From: Cordia subcordata
Lineage: Eukaryota > Streptophyta > Magnoliopsida > Boraginales > Cordiaceae
Assembly: GCA_028554755.1 (NCBI GenBank)
Contig: JAPTOF010000010.1
Coordinates: 4,252,001-4,316,000, forward strand
DNA length: 64,000 nucleotides
Direction: 5' to 3'
Below, piece by piece: positions 22,029 to 33,962 of this stretch; the first letter of the stretch is position 1, and every line of letters begins with the position of its first letter. The notes under the pieces were generated by a model. It did no database searches, had not been told where the DNA came from, and saw only the letters and a program-made list of their open reading frames with translations. The translations under genes were made by a program, and so were the position numbers.

Positions 22029-25000
22029 ATGTTAAAGACATTAGCATCTAGGCTCCTCATCTGCTTCTTCCTCATTTCTGTTTCGGCTGCTGATACTGGG
22101 ATTCCACGGTGTAATTGTGATGAAGAGGGATTTTGGAGCATTGAGAGTATTTTGGTATGTCAAAAAGTGAGTGATTTCTTGATTGCAGTGGCTTATTTCT
22201 CGATCCCAATTGAGCTCCTTTACTTTGTCAGTTGTTCGAATATACCATTCAAATGGGTTCTATTTCAATTCATGGCCTTCATTGTTCTATGTGGCATGAC
22301 TCATTTGCTCAATGGCTGGACTTATGGCCCTCATCCATTTCAGCTCATGCTTTCACTCACCATTTTCAAAATTCTTACTGCTCTGGTCTCTGTTGCTACT
22401 GCTATTACCCTCCTCACCCTCATTCCTTTGCTGCTCAAAGTTAAAGTGAGAGAATTTATGCTAAGGAAGAAAGCCTGGGACCTTGGTCGAGAAGTTGGGA
22501 TGATAATGAAGCAGAGAGAAGCTGGATTGCATGTCCGAATGCTTACTCAGGAGATCAGGAAGTCAATTGATCGGCATACTATACTGTACACAACTCTGGT
22601 GGAACTATCCAAGGCATTGGATTTGCAGAACTGTGCTGTCTGGATGCCTAATGAGATCAAAACGGAAATGCACTTAACTCATGAGTTGAAAGAAAGGAAT
22701 TTCCCAAATACGTGCAGCCTTATTATACCAATTGGTGATCCAGATGTACAAGCGATCAAGGGGAACACTGGAGTAAAACTACTTGACCCTGATTCTCCGC
22801 TGGCTGCTGCAAGTAGCCGAGGGACTGCTGAGCCAGGGGCCGTTGCTGCAACTAGAATGCCAATGCTGAGGGTTTGTAACTTCAAAGGTGGGACTCCAGA
22901 AAGTTTTCAGGCTTGCTATGCTATTCTGGTGCTGGTTCTTCCTGGTGGACAAGGCAGATATTGGGGTGACCAGGAAATTGAAATAGTGAAGGTTGTTGCG
23001 GATCAGGTTGCTGTTGCTCTTTCCCATGCTGCAGTGCTTGAAGAGTCTCAGCTAATGAGAGACAAATTAGTTGAGCAAAATCGAGCTTTGCAACAAGCAA
23101 GGCAGGAAGCTTTGATGGCAAGCCAGGCCAGGAATGCATTTCAGATGGTCATGAGCAATGGGTTGAGAAGGCCCATGCACTCAATTTTGGGTCTACTCTC
23201 CGTGATGCAAGATAATAACCTAAGTTCTGAACAGAGGCTTATTATTGATGCTATGGTTAAGACTAGTAATGTCCTCTCAATCTTGATAAATGATGTTATG
23301 GATACTTCCACAAAGAGTAGTGGAAGGTTCCCAGTGGAGATGAGACCTTTTCATCTGCATTCGACAATAAGAGAAGCTGCTTGCCTCGCAAAATGTTTAT
23401 GTGTTTATCAGGGTTATATGTTCTCCATTGAGGTTGATAAGTCTTTGCCTGATCAAGTTATGGGCGATGAGAGGAGAGTTCTTCAAGTTATTTTACATAT
23501 GGTTGGGAATCTCTTGGTTGAAAGTACTCGAGGGATTCTCTGCTTTCGGATCTGCTCAGCCGGTGGACAGGAAAAGAATGGTCAAAGATGGGGACCATGG
23601 AGATCAGATTCTCCTGATGGCTATGTTTATATTAGGTTTGAAATTGGAGTTAGCAACAAAGGCTCTCAGAAGGAAAGCTTGTGTTCTAGTATGGCCTACA
23701 CTTTCCAGAGATATTGCTCTGGGGAAGGTGAGGAAGGCTTGAGCTTCAGCGTATGCAGAAGGCTAGTTCAGGTATATTTATATGTCTATAGCTCATATCT
23801 TCAGGAAAATAAAGGGGGAAGGTTGTTACTTCAGTCTTTCAGGACATTTAATCATAGTTTAAATTTGTTGTCCCATCAAAATATTTTGTATTGCATTTTC
23901 TGACTCCTGATTTTGTCCTTTCATCTTCAGATGAAAAATTAACATAAAATTAATAGAAAACTGCAGCAATTCTCCAAGCTTCCACTTCACCTATATTTCG
24001 CAAGTTGCCTTCATTCTGAACTAGCATAAATTCATCTGGGATTTCCTAAGTTTTGATCAGTAAGGTTTGGTCAGATACAACAGATGTCAGAAGTTCTTGT
24101 AGTTTTATATGCTCAGAAGTTAGCCTCCTCCTATAGCATTTGTCAGCATAGGGATGTTGAATATACATGAGAACTTTTGTCGTAATAATGCTTCAAATTA
24201 ACCTGTTCTTTTTATGATTATTGGTGCTCTCCTCTTATTCCCTTTAATTTTCCGTATTATTGGTGCTTTCCTCTTCTTCGCTTTAATTTTCTGTCTTTTT
24301 TTCTCTTCTTTGGAGATTCTTGTGTAGCTCGTTCTTTAATATTAGGCAGTAGGCTATCTTTCTGAAACCTAATGAAATCTTCAAATGGTTAGACTAGGAC
24401 TCTGGCGAAAGGGGGTACTAAGAATGGTTTGTAGGTTGCTTAGGCTTTTAAATTTCAGTTTATCATACAATTCAAGCAGGAAATAAGGGAAAAAAAAGAG
24501 AAAAAAAAATTGTGCAGATTCACAACAATCTTAAGCTTCTATTCTTATGTATTTTATTTAATTATCTTCCACTCATGTGCTATTTTTTTAACACCATTTT
24601 GAAAATTAAATAATGTGACAGTTGATGCAAGGCAACATTTGGGTAGTCCCACATCCTGAGGGCTTTGATCAAAGCATGGCACTTCTTCTTCGTTTTCAAA
24701 TCCAACCATCCATTGTACGAGGGATATCTGAACATGAGCAGTCTCCGGATCACTCAAATTCAGACACTCTTTTCAGGGGCCTTAAGATACTCTTAGCTGA
24801 TAATGATGACATGAATAGGGCTGTGACTCGAAAGCTGCTTGAGAAACTTGGATGCACCATTTCTGCTGTGACATCTGGAAATGAATGCCTCAGTGCGATT
24901 GGCCCAGCTGTTTCTTCATTCCAAATTATCCTTTTGGATCTTCATCTGCCTGACTTGGACGGATTTGAAGTTACTATGAGGATTAGGGAATTTCACAGCC

Positions 25001-25167
25001 GCAGCTGGCCTTTGATCATTGCCTTAACGGCAAATGATGATGAAGATGTTTGGAGAAGATGCTTGCAGATTGGAATGAATGGAGCTATACAAAAACCAGT
25101 TCTCTTGCAAGGAATCGCTGATGAGCTTCGAAGAGTGCTGCTGCAGGCAAATAGAGTTATGTCATGA
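22029..25167 (+). CDS. ETR2: Ethylene receptor, subfamily 2, ETR2-like (two coding exons)
   Basis: Exons 22029-23771 and 24622-25167 join in phase (LVQ|LMQGNIW) to give 762 residues. Membrane ethylene sensor: an extra N-terminal hydrophobic segment (1-20, a subfamily-2 trait), PRCNCDEEG with dimer-forming cysteines C28 and C30, three membrane helices (about 49-69, 76-97, 108-135) carrying the copper ligands C88 and H92 in IVLCGMTHLL, a GAF domain (about 181-335), a degenerate histidine kinase region and a receiver domain (about 635-755; phospho-acceptor D687, K739). The histidine of the H-box is replaced by asparagine (VMSNGLRRPMH, N377), and the G-boxes are absent, as expected for a receptor without histidine-kinase activity. 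WGPWRS..GYVYIRFE and RAVTRKLLEKLGC resemble ETR2 more than EIN4. The start at 22029 (MLKTLASRLL) is chosen because the upstream in-frame triplet is GTG, not ATG. In plants these receptors act at the ER with CTR1. Confidence 0.95.
23772..24621 (+). other. Coding intron of the ethylene receptor gene
   Basis: Donor TTCAG|GTATATTT and acceptor AATGTGACAG|TTGATG, 850 bp. Without splicing, the frame continues 44 codons to a stop at 23901-23903, which would give a receptor lacking the receiver domain. The interior is T-rich and has a duplicated phrase (TATTATTGGTGCT.TCCTCTT) near 24219-24280. Confidence 0.85.
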
Positions 25168-26635
25168 TGCTGACATTGCATTTCCCCAGAGCTTAAGGTG
25201 GTGGGAGTTAGTGTGAATGCAGTAGCCTGTCTCATGATTAGAGAACGTGAATTGAGTACATTGGGATGAAAATGCTTCTTCCACTAAGAATCTTGCATAT
25301 GGAGGTGACATCCACTACAGTTACTCAAATCGGTATAGAAAGTTCATTTTGTTTCTTTTTCATTCTTTTTAAACACTGTAATCAATTGACAGCCAGTTAA
25401 TATATTAGCAGATAGTAAGACAAATTTTACCTATTGTAGAGAGAAAAACCTTTAAAATTGTTTGATGATTGATCTTCGGTCTACTGGTCCTAGAAAGGTT
25501 AGGGAAAAACTCAGAAGAGGGATTTTCTTTTCTCTCAGCAATTAGAAATGAAAATTTTCAGGTTAAAATTTGGTAGCAGGACATATTTCACAAATGTTAT
25601 ATATGAGAAAGTGTACTGTTTCCAGGATCAGTTGAGTAATGAGCTCATGGCTGTTAAGTTTTGCAATTATCTTCACATTTTGTTGCATAACAGCTATTTT
25701 TGTTTTGTTCTTTAGGGATTGGGACCAAGATTCTTCTTGACTTTATATGGCGTGAATCCTATCAAGTACGTATATGAGCCACATTTAACAGTTGAATTAT
25801 CACTTTATAGTTGCTAGAACAGAAAATTGTCCTATTCAATAGATTACTCTACTGCATAACAAAGCTAGAAAAGAAAATTTCAGGTGCTGCATTTCTATAT
25901 TTTGGAACGAGGAACAAAATGAATTATCACTTTATAGTCGCTTTGCATGTTCAACCTGTATCTGTTGCCATCTTGTATAGATTAGTAGCATTTGAAAGTT
26001 GTCGAGATTTATTCCTTTCATGCTCTGATTCAAACTCCTGAAAAGTTGATCATTATTGATAAGGTCTTTAATTCTCATTTCCAATTTTACTCATATTATT
26101 ACTATGACTAATGGTTGCCGGGCATCTGTTCTCACTGTATTTTGTGCTTTAGGTTAATCACAATCTGTATGTAGCTCAATTGCAACTAGCTTAGCTTAAT
26201 CAAGATCTATATACGTGGCTTAGTGGCAAGTACCTTTCCCCTGGACACTGCGGAAAATCTTAGCATTGCCTATGCTCTTTTGCCAGCTTGGTTGAGATCG
26301 TCCGATAAATTTCATTCTTGCTCTGGTGTTACTTATTCTGATGGCATCATAGTCTGCTAGTTTGATTGAATATTTCATCTGATATTGTTCCTGTTCATAT
26401 CTACTTGAATTCATATGAGCTAACGTCAACCATGTCTCATGTCCATTTGTTGCATGTGCCTCTAGTTGGGGGGTCCGTTGTGTCTCCTGCCATTGCAAGT
26501 GGAAAGGTTATGGGAGAACATGGGGTAAATATCAGTCAAGCATTGTCTCTTTGCAATCTTCTTTGCATCAGTTCTAGCGCACTTGAACCCCATGCTCTTA
26601 TCTCATTATTTCCACCAATAATTTTTTAGCTTTGC
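25168..26635. other. 3' flank of the receptor gene, intergenic
   Basis: The 3' UTR must start here, but no certain polyadenylation signal was chosen. A phrase, AATTATCACTTTATAGT.GCT, occurs near 25796 and 25922. No supported gene; short frames at 25811-26629 have no family features. Confidence 0.5.
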
Positions 26636-26830
26636 ATGTGGACAATTTTAATATTTTTAAATGAGTGATGTAATTTTGAATTTGAGGCTGTTTGGTTTCT
26701 AAGCTCTAATACCACGTTAGAGCTATCACATCATATAAAAGTTTAAATTTGTAAAGAGAATATTGGTGTAGTTATATGTTATACTAATGCACCCAGTCAC
26801 ATGCAAATGTGATTTATTTAGAGTTTTACA
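26636..26830 (-). repeat. TRIM-like element fragment
   Basis: Minus orientation: internal segment (26636-26700), a primer-binding-site-like TGGTATTAGAGC (reverse complement of GCTCTAATACCA, about 26703-26714), then an LTR-like segment with AATTTGTAAAGAGAATATTGG on the plus strand. A second copy of the GTGGACAATTTTA phrase occurs at 26831-26843, as in the 35 kb array. No coding capacity. Confidence 0.5.
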
Positions 26831-27070
26831 AGTGGACAATTTTAGTAGTTTGTAATACCCACTTGGAAAAGTCTTCCAAATTTTGATTTTTAGATTATTT
26901 AACTTTTATTGATAAAATATATTAAATTTATCCGTTCAGATTTATCGGAATATTGTGACTACTCCATACATGCATGACATTTGGATTTTGCACCCCACAA
27001 TTGGCCATCCATCATTTTCTTGTCAATACGTCCATTTCACTCCATTTTCCAAAACAATGGTGGTAGTAGG

Positions 27071-27153
27071 TTGGTGATATTTTGGTCATTTGTCTACTTC
27101 ATGAGATGGATGTTGGTGATATTTTGGTCATTTGTCTACTTCATGAGATGGAT
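27071..27153. repeat. Tandem duplication, 42 bp x 2
   Basis: The unit starting TTGGTGATATTTTGGTCATT is repeated exactly head to tail (second copy from 27113, one base short of complete). Read directly. Confidence 0.95.
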
Positions 27154-27444
27154 TTTTGTTTAGGTACATTTACGTTGAGACGCTTTCAGGCCCCGGCAGA
27201 CATCCTTATCCACTATTAGAAGAGTTAATAGCTAATAGCTTTCTGATGCTTTTATTCATTTAATATTGGAGCCTGCTCCACGCTTTTGATCACACCTGCG
27301 CTTCGAGAAGTAACTTCAACCACTTGAGTGCTCTCTTATGCCAAACTTGTATGTTCTGGTTGTGTAGAATCATACATGCTTTCACAAGCAAAAAAAGTGT
27401 CGAGATTATAGATCTTTTTATCTCTCTTAATTGAATTTGTATTT

Positions 27445-27747
27445 GAGTAAAATCATTTTTACCACCCCTGTTATACAAAAGTCGTATAAAACCTCTTGTG
27501 GTATCAGAATTCATTATGCTCGATGGTTTATAAAACGTTACATATTGGTTCTTGTGAATGTAAAATAAGAGGAGGAATATGCATTAATTTTGAAATCAGA
27601 CCGGAAATATGCACAAAATTTAAATCGACAGGTTCAATGTATAAATTTTTTGAAACCACGTGAGATAATCAACGAGTTTTGAAACCACAAAAATAGAGAA
27701 GTTATGTGACTTTTGTAAAACACAGGGAAATAAAATGTATTTTATTC
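27445..27747. mobile_element. Foldback (MULE-like) element d
   Basis: Left end GAGTAAAATCATTTTTACC and reverse-complemented right end GAATAAAATACATTTTATT, then TATACAAAAGTC versus TTTACAAAAGTC on the two arms. The flanks TTTGTATTT (27436-27444) and TTTTTATTT (27748-27756) agree at 8 of 9 positions, fitting a 9-bp target duplication, though both are T-rich. No coding region. Confidence 0.5.
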
Positions 27748-27756
27748 TTTTTATTT

Positions 27757-28628
27757 TTATCATCTATCTTTTTGATTTAGTCAGGAGCAGTGACCATCTC
27801 TCTTAACACACTTGTAACTTGATCATCATTTTTTAGACTACTTATAAGATTATCTGCATGCATCACATTCAAGCAAAAGTTTGCGCCAAGGGATCTGCAT
27901 GCTGATGTTATACATTGTATGAAATCTTGGCTATCTCAACCAAATGCAAGAGATGCAATCTATTGCATCACGTTAATGGATTTGTATTCCTTTGAAGCTC
28001 AGAATTCGAATCCAATAGTCCCACTCTATATAATATTGTTGAATTTCTCTTATAACGACAACAATAGTCCCACTCCATATAATATTGTTGAATTTCTCTT
28101 ATAACGACAAATGATGTAACATTATCGTCACTTTAAAAATCCAGTGAATTATTAAAGAAAATATTTGAGTTTAGAATATTATTGAATTTCTCTTATAACG
28201 ACACGCGGGGTAACATCAACGTCAACTATGTCAATCCGCTGCTAAAATGATTTGGCTTTGTTTGCGCGTGGAGAAATGAGCTTATGCACTAGGGGCTCTG
28301 TATCTCAATAACCAATGAGAAAAAAACCAGAATATAAAAAGCGAGGTAGGGCAACGTTCAAGGCCTTGGCAGATGTCAAACGCCTTGGCGTGATGCTAAG
28401 TCGGAGAAAAAGGTAAGCAAGTTGGCACAAAAATATGATAGCGTACCTGGACAAGGGGGGAAAAAAAGGCTTCATTTAGAGGCCAAAAAAAGGGTCGAAT
28501 CGGAGAGCTCAGTAAATTGAACAATTTTTTGGACTTTGTTGTCCTTGATTAATTAAATAGCCTCGTTTGAGTTTGCATCAAGATCAACACTAAGAAATCA
28601 AATTATGTCATCGATAAAATAATTAATT
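27757..28628. other. Intergenic with short tandem repeats
   Basis: Contains a 49-bp head-to-tail duplication at 28013-28110 (unit with AATAGTCCCACTC and TTGAATTTCTCTTATAACGA) and a third partial copy of its end at about 28180-28201. No gene supported. Confidence 0.6.
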
Positions 28629-28630
28629 AA

Positions 28631-28860
28631 GAATCTGTTTGTATTTTTTAGTAAAAAATACTTATTTTTCTTTAAAAGAACACATCTTTTTTGCAATAAG
28701 TAATTAGATTCTTTAAAAAAAGAAGTGAAATTTTGAAAAAAAAAAGAAACTCAAATATAACTTTTTTAGAAGTTAAAATTTTTAATTTTTTTTTAAAAAA
28801 AATCTTCGCAAAAATTATAAAAAAAAACTTTTAAAATAAAAGTTAATATAAATGAATCCC
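28631..28860. mobile_element. Degenerate Tourist-like MITE, copy G
   Basis: Same internal plan as the better copies: CTGTTTGTATTTTTTAG at the left, GCAATAAGTAATTAGATT in the middle, then AAACTCAAATATAACTTTTTTAG and a mirrored right arm. Ends are eroded and no target duplication is clear. Confidence 0.4.
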
Positions 28861-29455
28861 AAGTTCATGAAGGCGTTTTCTTTTCAAGAAATTGAGGTGG
28901 CCATGCGGGGTATTTTCTTTTTGCTAGCTCCTGAGAAATTAATGATTACGTTTAGTTATTCATTAATTTATTCAATACTCGCAACACGAAGAATAAGATT
29001 GGTTTCATTCTGTAAATTTTCGTAATTGGTTTACAAAATTATGGTTAGATCAAGGGTTTTTCCCTTTTTTTTTCTCTCTTTGATTTGTCTTTCTGGGTCA
29101 AAGTGGATCATGGGTTCATTAGCTTTTTGTTAACTATTATTTGATTTTGTATTATTGACTATTTTTTGTTTGTCTCCTTGGGTCAAATAGCTAACTCTCT
29201 GTTTTTAGGGACCGTCCATTGTTAGTTTTAACTCTAATAACATTTCTTATTTTCTTAACCAATCTCTATTTTAGTAACTCGCTATTTCAATTTGACATCA
29301 ATAGTATTCCCGATCTTAAAAACTTAATGAAGAATTTTAAGGATCCCAATTTAGCAAACCAACAGTTTACTTTGAGGAACTCCTGAGAAGCAATATTACA
29401 AGGGAGTTGTTTAGTTTTACAGCATATTTGGCTCTGCTTATTTTGAGGCTTATAC
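28861..29455. other. Intergenic, no gene seen
   Basis: No coding frame, RNA gene or element recognised. Confidence 0.5.
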
Positions 29456-29684
29456 GGGCTCGTTTGGATTAAGTTTTTTCAAAATAACTTTTTTTAACAA
29501 CTTTTGAAAAACAGTTTTTTTTAGAAGCTGAAAATTCTGGTTTCTAAAAAAGGCTGTATTTGAACTTTTTTCAGAGTTTCAACTTTTTTGAAAGTCAAAT
29601 CAAATAGTTATTACAAATTTAATATAACTTTTTTTTTTTTAAAAAAAGTACTTTTTGCTGAAAAAATCCAATCCAAACAGGCCC
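29456..29684. mobile_element. Tourist-like MITE, copy B (inverted)
   Basis: Left end GGGCTCGTTTGGATTAAG, right end CCAATCCAAACAGGCCC. The internal block occurs as the reverse complement of that in copies A, C and E (CAAATAGTTATTACAAATTT). Flanks TAC and TAA fit a degenerate TAA duplication. Confidence 0.75.
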
Positions 29685-30585
29685 TAAATCTCAACATAAA
29701 AAGTATGTGAGAGGAACTTTTAATTGTTGGGATTTATAAATTCCAAAAGAGCTTTTTACTGTTGAAACTTATAAGCCCCAACAAGTAGAGCCAAACAGGC
29801 TCTTGCTTAATCTAAAAGAAAATATGAAATTGTGGAGAGAAAAATTCGATGGCCCAATAGGCCCAAATAAATGACTTGCTAATTTGATATGGTCTATATG
29901 TATACTGAACGGAACGGATCATTCCATGTCTCGTTTCTAGCCAAGTACGATATTACGAAGTTGGGCCGGCAAACACGTAAAAGAAAGATCATTGCGCTTC
30001 GTCAATTTTCATTTGGGCTAAGAGAGTGTTTCTCGGAGCTTATTTGCGTGCCTATAAACATTCAAAATAGAAACACATCGTACTAACTTTTTGTTCTGGG
30101 TGCTTGCAAGAGCTTTTCATTATGGGTATTTAAAAGCACTTCGAAACACCCTCTTAGTCCTGACATACAGCTGTACAAGGAAAATAGGCGCCAGAACCTT
30201 ATGACTATGAATTAGCTAAAGATAACGTGGATTTGTTGGCCTTTTAGAAATTAAACTTGTTACATATATAGAAACGAATACAAACATACCCCATCACAAT
30301 GATATAATATGCCCCTTAAATTCCTAGACATTGTAGTTTCGTGGATTTTAACAACTACAAGAAAGAGAGCAAGATTCTGGAAATACGAAGGGCAGTTTCG
30401 CTTGCAAAACTCTTTCATAGAGTGCACTTAATTTTGGTATCACATTAAACTTAGTATAATGTCTGTTTTCAAAAGCATATCGATGTGTGTCATCAGGGGA
30501 GAACTTTAGCATATAGTAGGCCTAAAGATTATCTTGATTAGAGGCTCCAAACATCTTTTCCATTAGTATGGATGAGTATTTTTCA
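29685..30585. other. Intergenic, no gene seen
   Basis: The 65-residue frame at 29889-30086 has no recognisable domain. No RNA gene found here. Confidence 0.5.
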
Positions 30586-30782
30586 GGGCCTGTTTGGATT
30601 GGCTTTTTTTCATAAAAAAATAGTTTTTTTCTTGAAAAAGTTACATTAAATTTGCAATAATCATTTGATTTGGTTAAAAACTGAAACTTTGAAAAAAGTT
30701 CAAATATAATTTTTTTTCAGAAGCTAGAATTTTCAGTTTTTTAAGAAAAGTGCTTCTAGAAAAAGTCAATCCAAACAGGCTC
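30586..30782. mobile_element. Tourist-like MITE, copy C
   Basis: Left end GGGCCTGTTTGGATTGGC, right end CAATCCAAACAGGCTC, about 197 bp (an internal deletion relative to copies A and E). Flanks TCA and TTA. Ends 81 bases upstream of the tRNA-Gly gene. Confidence 0.75.
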
Positions 30783-30863
30783 TTAGCCTTAAATGTTAAG
30801 AGCTTGACCAAGTTCGATCTGCCATTAGGTAAGATTGTTGAAATTGTGCCCTTTTTACATCAA

Positions 30864-30934
30864 GCACTAGTGGTCTAGTGGTAGAATAGTACCCTGCCAC
30901 GGTACAGACCCGGGTTCGATTCCCGGCTGGTGCA
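30864..30934 (+). tRNA. tRNA-Gly (GCC)
   Basis: 71 nt without intron. The acceptor stem pairs GCACTAG with CTGGTGC (one G-T pair), discriminator A. The A-box region is TGGTCTAGTGGTAGAA, the anticodon arm GTACC-CTGCCAC-GGTAC presents GCC, and the T arm CCGGGTTCGATTCCCGG is perfect. A poly-T run for Pol III termination follows downstream (30956-30961). Matches the standard plant nuclear tRNA-Gly. Confidence 0.97.
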
Positions 30935-33900
30935 GTTCTAATTTTCTAATATTTTGTTTTTCCCCTTCCTTTTTTTTTAAAATTTTTTCAACCTCTTGTT
31001 TTTCCCCTTCGTTTTTTATTTTTCTTTTTTTTTTATTTTCAACCTAAAAAAAATTCTACCTTCTAGACTTTAAAGGAAGCCAACAAAGATCTTGATCTTC
31101 TGTTGAAAAAGAAGAATGAAACAAATCTTTTATCAATTAACTGATTACATTACATTTTACCCGAGAGAATTAAATGAACTTCACAATCACTCATATGCCA
31201 GGTTCCTTTTCTTCAAAATAAAACTTACCTTTTACTCTTAAATAATGCAAAAGCTTTTTCTTATGCCCCGTGCTTGATAATCCAACCAAAAAAATAAAAA
31301 ATAAACAAATACTTCCAAACGGTGTTGGTGGATTCCTCACCTTAATTACATAAGCTCATAGGAAAAGACAGTATTGATCTTGGCCAAAACTAAGTTGCAG
31401 AAAGCTTACTCTATATATCAGTCTCTTAGTGATATCGACAGGTTTTAATAAATAGGAAAACATATACGTCATCTTATTATATTTATCACAAGTTTGTCAC
31501 GTCTTGCATATGTGTTAAGATAAATGGATTCTGTCCTAGAGTCAATAAATGCTAACAAGAGTAGGCTACATTCTTATGTGGTGAACTTTGAGTGTGTGAT
31601 TTTTTATATAGGAGTATTTATACTTCAACACCCCTCCTCTCCTAGCCCCTTTCACGTGCCACTTAGTGAGAACTGAGAGCCAATATTGAGCCAAGTATGC
31701 TAACTAAATGAAAGATGGGGCAAATGTGGCTCGGCAGTGACGGAGCCAAAATTTTTTTTTATTGGTGTCAATATAAAAATAATTCATAAATAAAAAAGTT
31801 TCAATATTATTTCGCAATGGAAATGCTATAATTGACCTTAATGGAATCTCATAGTTTGAAAGTTTTGAATAATCACTTCATTTTCAATGTTATCAAAATA
31901 CAAAAATAACTAAACAATCATTTACAAATCCATAGAGTGAAAGGTCAGTAGATATATTTTGGTGAAGCTAATAAATTTTTTAATGGGGTCAAAAGAACTT
32001 TTTTAATATAAAATATATATGTATATATTTTTTTTCTTAAAGTTTTAGTGCTGTCAATTGACACCATCCCTTTAAACGTGGAGCCGTCCCTAATCAGATA
32101 AATAATGTTGGACCAAACTCCAACTCTAATGGTGTGTTAATTAAGAATAATGACATTTTACCTTAAAATCAATAAGTCATTTAGAGAGTGATTTGAAACC
32201 TTATATACATGGTGAATTAGAGCTTTTGAGTTTTTCATGAGAGCGTATAATCTAAAATTTATGCATGCTTAGTTAACATGCTATAAAAAAACAAAAAATT
32301 GTTATATTGATTATGAAAATTAAACAGAGACATAAAAATAATAAGTAATTAAGATAAAATGATATCTAACCACGTCCAATTAAAAAAAGAAAAAGAAAGT
32401 CAACTGGAATTCACATGTCGAATAACACGATATGTACCATGAATGGACAAGGTAGCGGTCAGAATCAGTATCAATACGGACTCGAAATAAAACCTAAAAT
32501 ATGCTTCGTAGCAGTGATTAATCATTTAATTGATTATATATATGCAGCGGTCCCACCAGCAATACAAGTAATTTCTTGTGCACAATAATTGATTCGCTTT
32601 AATGGGTGGTCTACATTTCATTAATTCGAGTTAGTGGATTTATTTTCAAGGTGATCTACTTGTCTGGCCTTTAGTGTATCTCGAAGGAGCTACCTATAAG
32701 TAGATTAGTTTAGTGGTATTGTGCCTACACCTTTTATTTCTTTTCTATGATGGCCTTTCTTTTGAAAATATTTTCAAATTTATATAAATTTAATTTAAAG
32801 TTATGTAGCCTAAGTTAATTAAATACAAGATTTATTAAAATTAATATTTAAAAATTATTTAAAATATTAATAAATTTCGTATTCATATTCCAAAGAGTTT
32901 ATCACTAGACTAACTTTTGGGAATTGTGAGAACTATACACTTGGAAAGGCATATATGACAACACAAAAGCAAAGAATCATTTTGTTCCATTGTCCATTCT
33001 ATCAAGATTAGTTTAATTGAGAAACAGGTAATTATTGAAAAAAATTAAGGGCCCATCATATGACTTTATGGATGGGGGATGTTTGTATCTAAGTTATGCT
33101 GGTTTTTGGATTAATTATCTTTGACACGTGAATTCATGTGAAGAGGGCCCTTCATGTTTCTACACCACTAGAATCCCATGAGTGCTAACAGAAAATTCTT
33201 TCTAATATGGCATAGTCAAACATCGTCTTTAACACACTAACAATTAAGTATTCGATTTGCTTTTGTTAAGCATAATTAAAAAGAACTTGTCTTCACTTAA
33301 GAGTGTTGAAGCACTAGTCACTTGTGTTGGGGGTTTCGTGGCAAAGTGCATCATGATGAGATAAATAAAGACAAGTGGAATAATTTGAAAGCCTTACGGT
33401 GTAAAATTCAGAAAATTCCAAGAAATCTTGTACAAAGGCAATCCTTATAAGGGGAGGAAATGGAGAACTTACACCAATTGTAATAAGTTTTGAAAATTAA
33501 ATCCATATTATATACAAAAAAAGATCTTTTTCACATAAAAAAAAATTATATTACATTAGTAGATAATTTGTTTAGCATATATTCGAAAAAATATGGCGAG
33601 TGATCTCTATTTATATTATTAATTAGGCAAATGTTGCTTCTTCTTTAGTTCTATCAGTCGCTTTATTCATACCTTTCTTTTGCTTGTATTTCATAATTAT
33701 CTTATAAATATCCCGTGTATGCCAACTCTGAATTTGAATATATTACCCACATGAGCAATAGAATGAAACATCTTTTGCCAATATACAATCTTCTTCCAAG
33801 TAGTTCATCAACTGGCTTATATAGCTAGGATTTATGCTTTATCCATGATAATCCTAAAACTTATATATAATTGCATACCGAACAACACACATATGATGCT

Positions 33901-33962
33901 TAATATCATAGATGGATAGATTCATTTTTTATGTTGATCTTTATTATAGTTGAAATATCACC
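30935..33962. other. Intergenic, transposon debris only
   Basis: T-rich just after the tRNA (30969-31035). One candidate transposon lies inside (31735-32095, listed separately). No protein-coding frame or RNA gene is supported. Confidence 0.5.
31735..32095. mobile_element. Possible hAT-like MITE
   Basis: Left end CAGTGACGGAGCCA and right end TGGAGCCGTCCCTAA are inverted repeats (AGTGACGGAGCCA against AGGGACGGCTCCA), and an inner inverted pair is GTGTCAAT / ATTGACACC. Non-coding, about 360 bp. The CAGTG-like end suggests hAT, but no convincing 8-bp duplication is visible. Confidence 0.35.

Noticed and set aside
22232..23742. Alternative frames over the ethylene receptor exon
   Set aside because: Shadows of the receptor coding sequence.
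26366..26629. 87-residue frame downstream of the receptor
   Set aside because: No recognised domain, ends in a TRIM-like repeat, and has no splice support linking it to the receptor.
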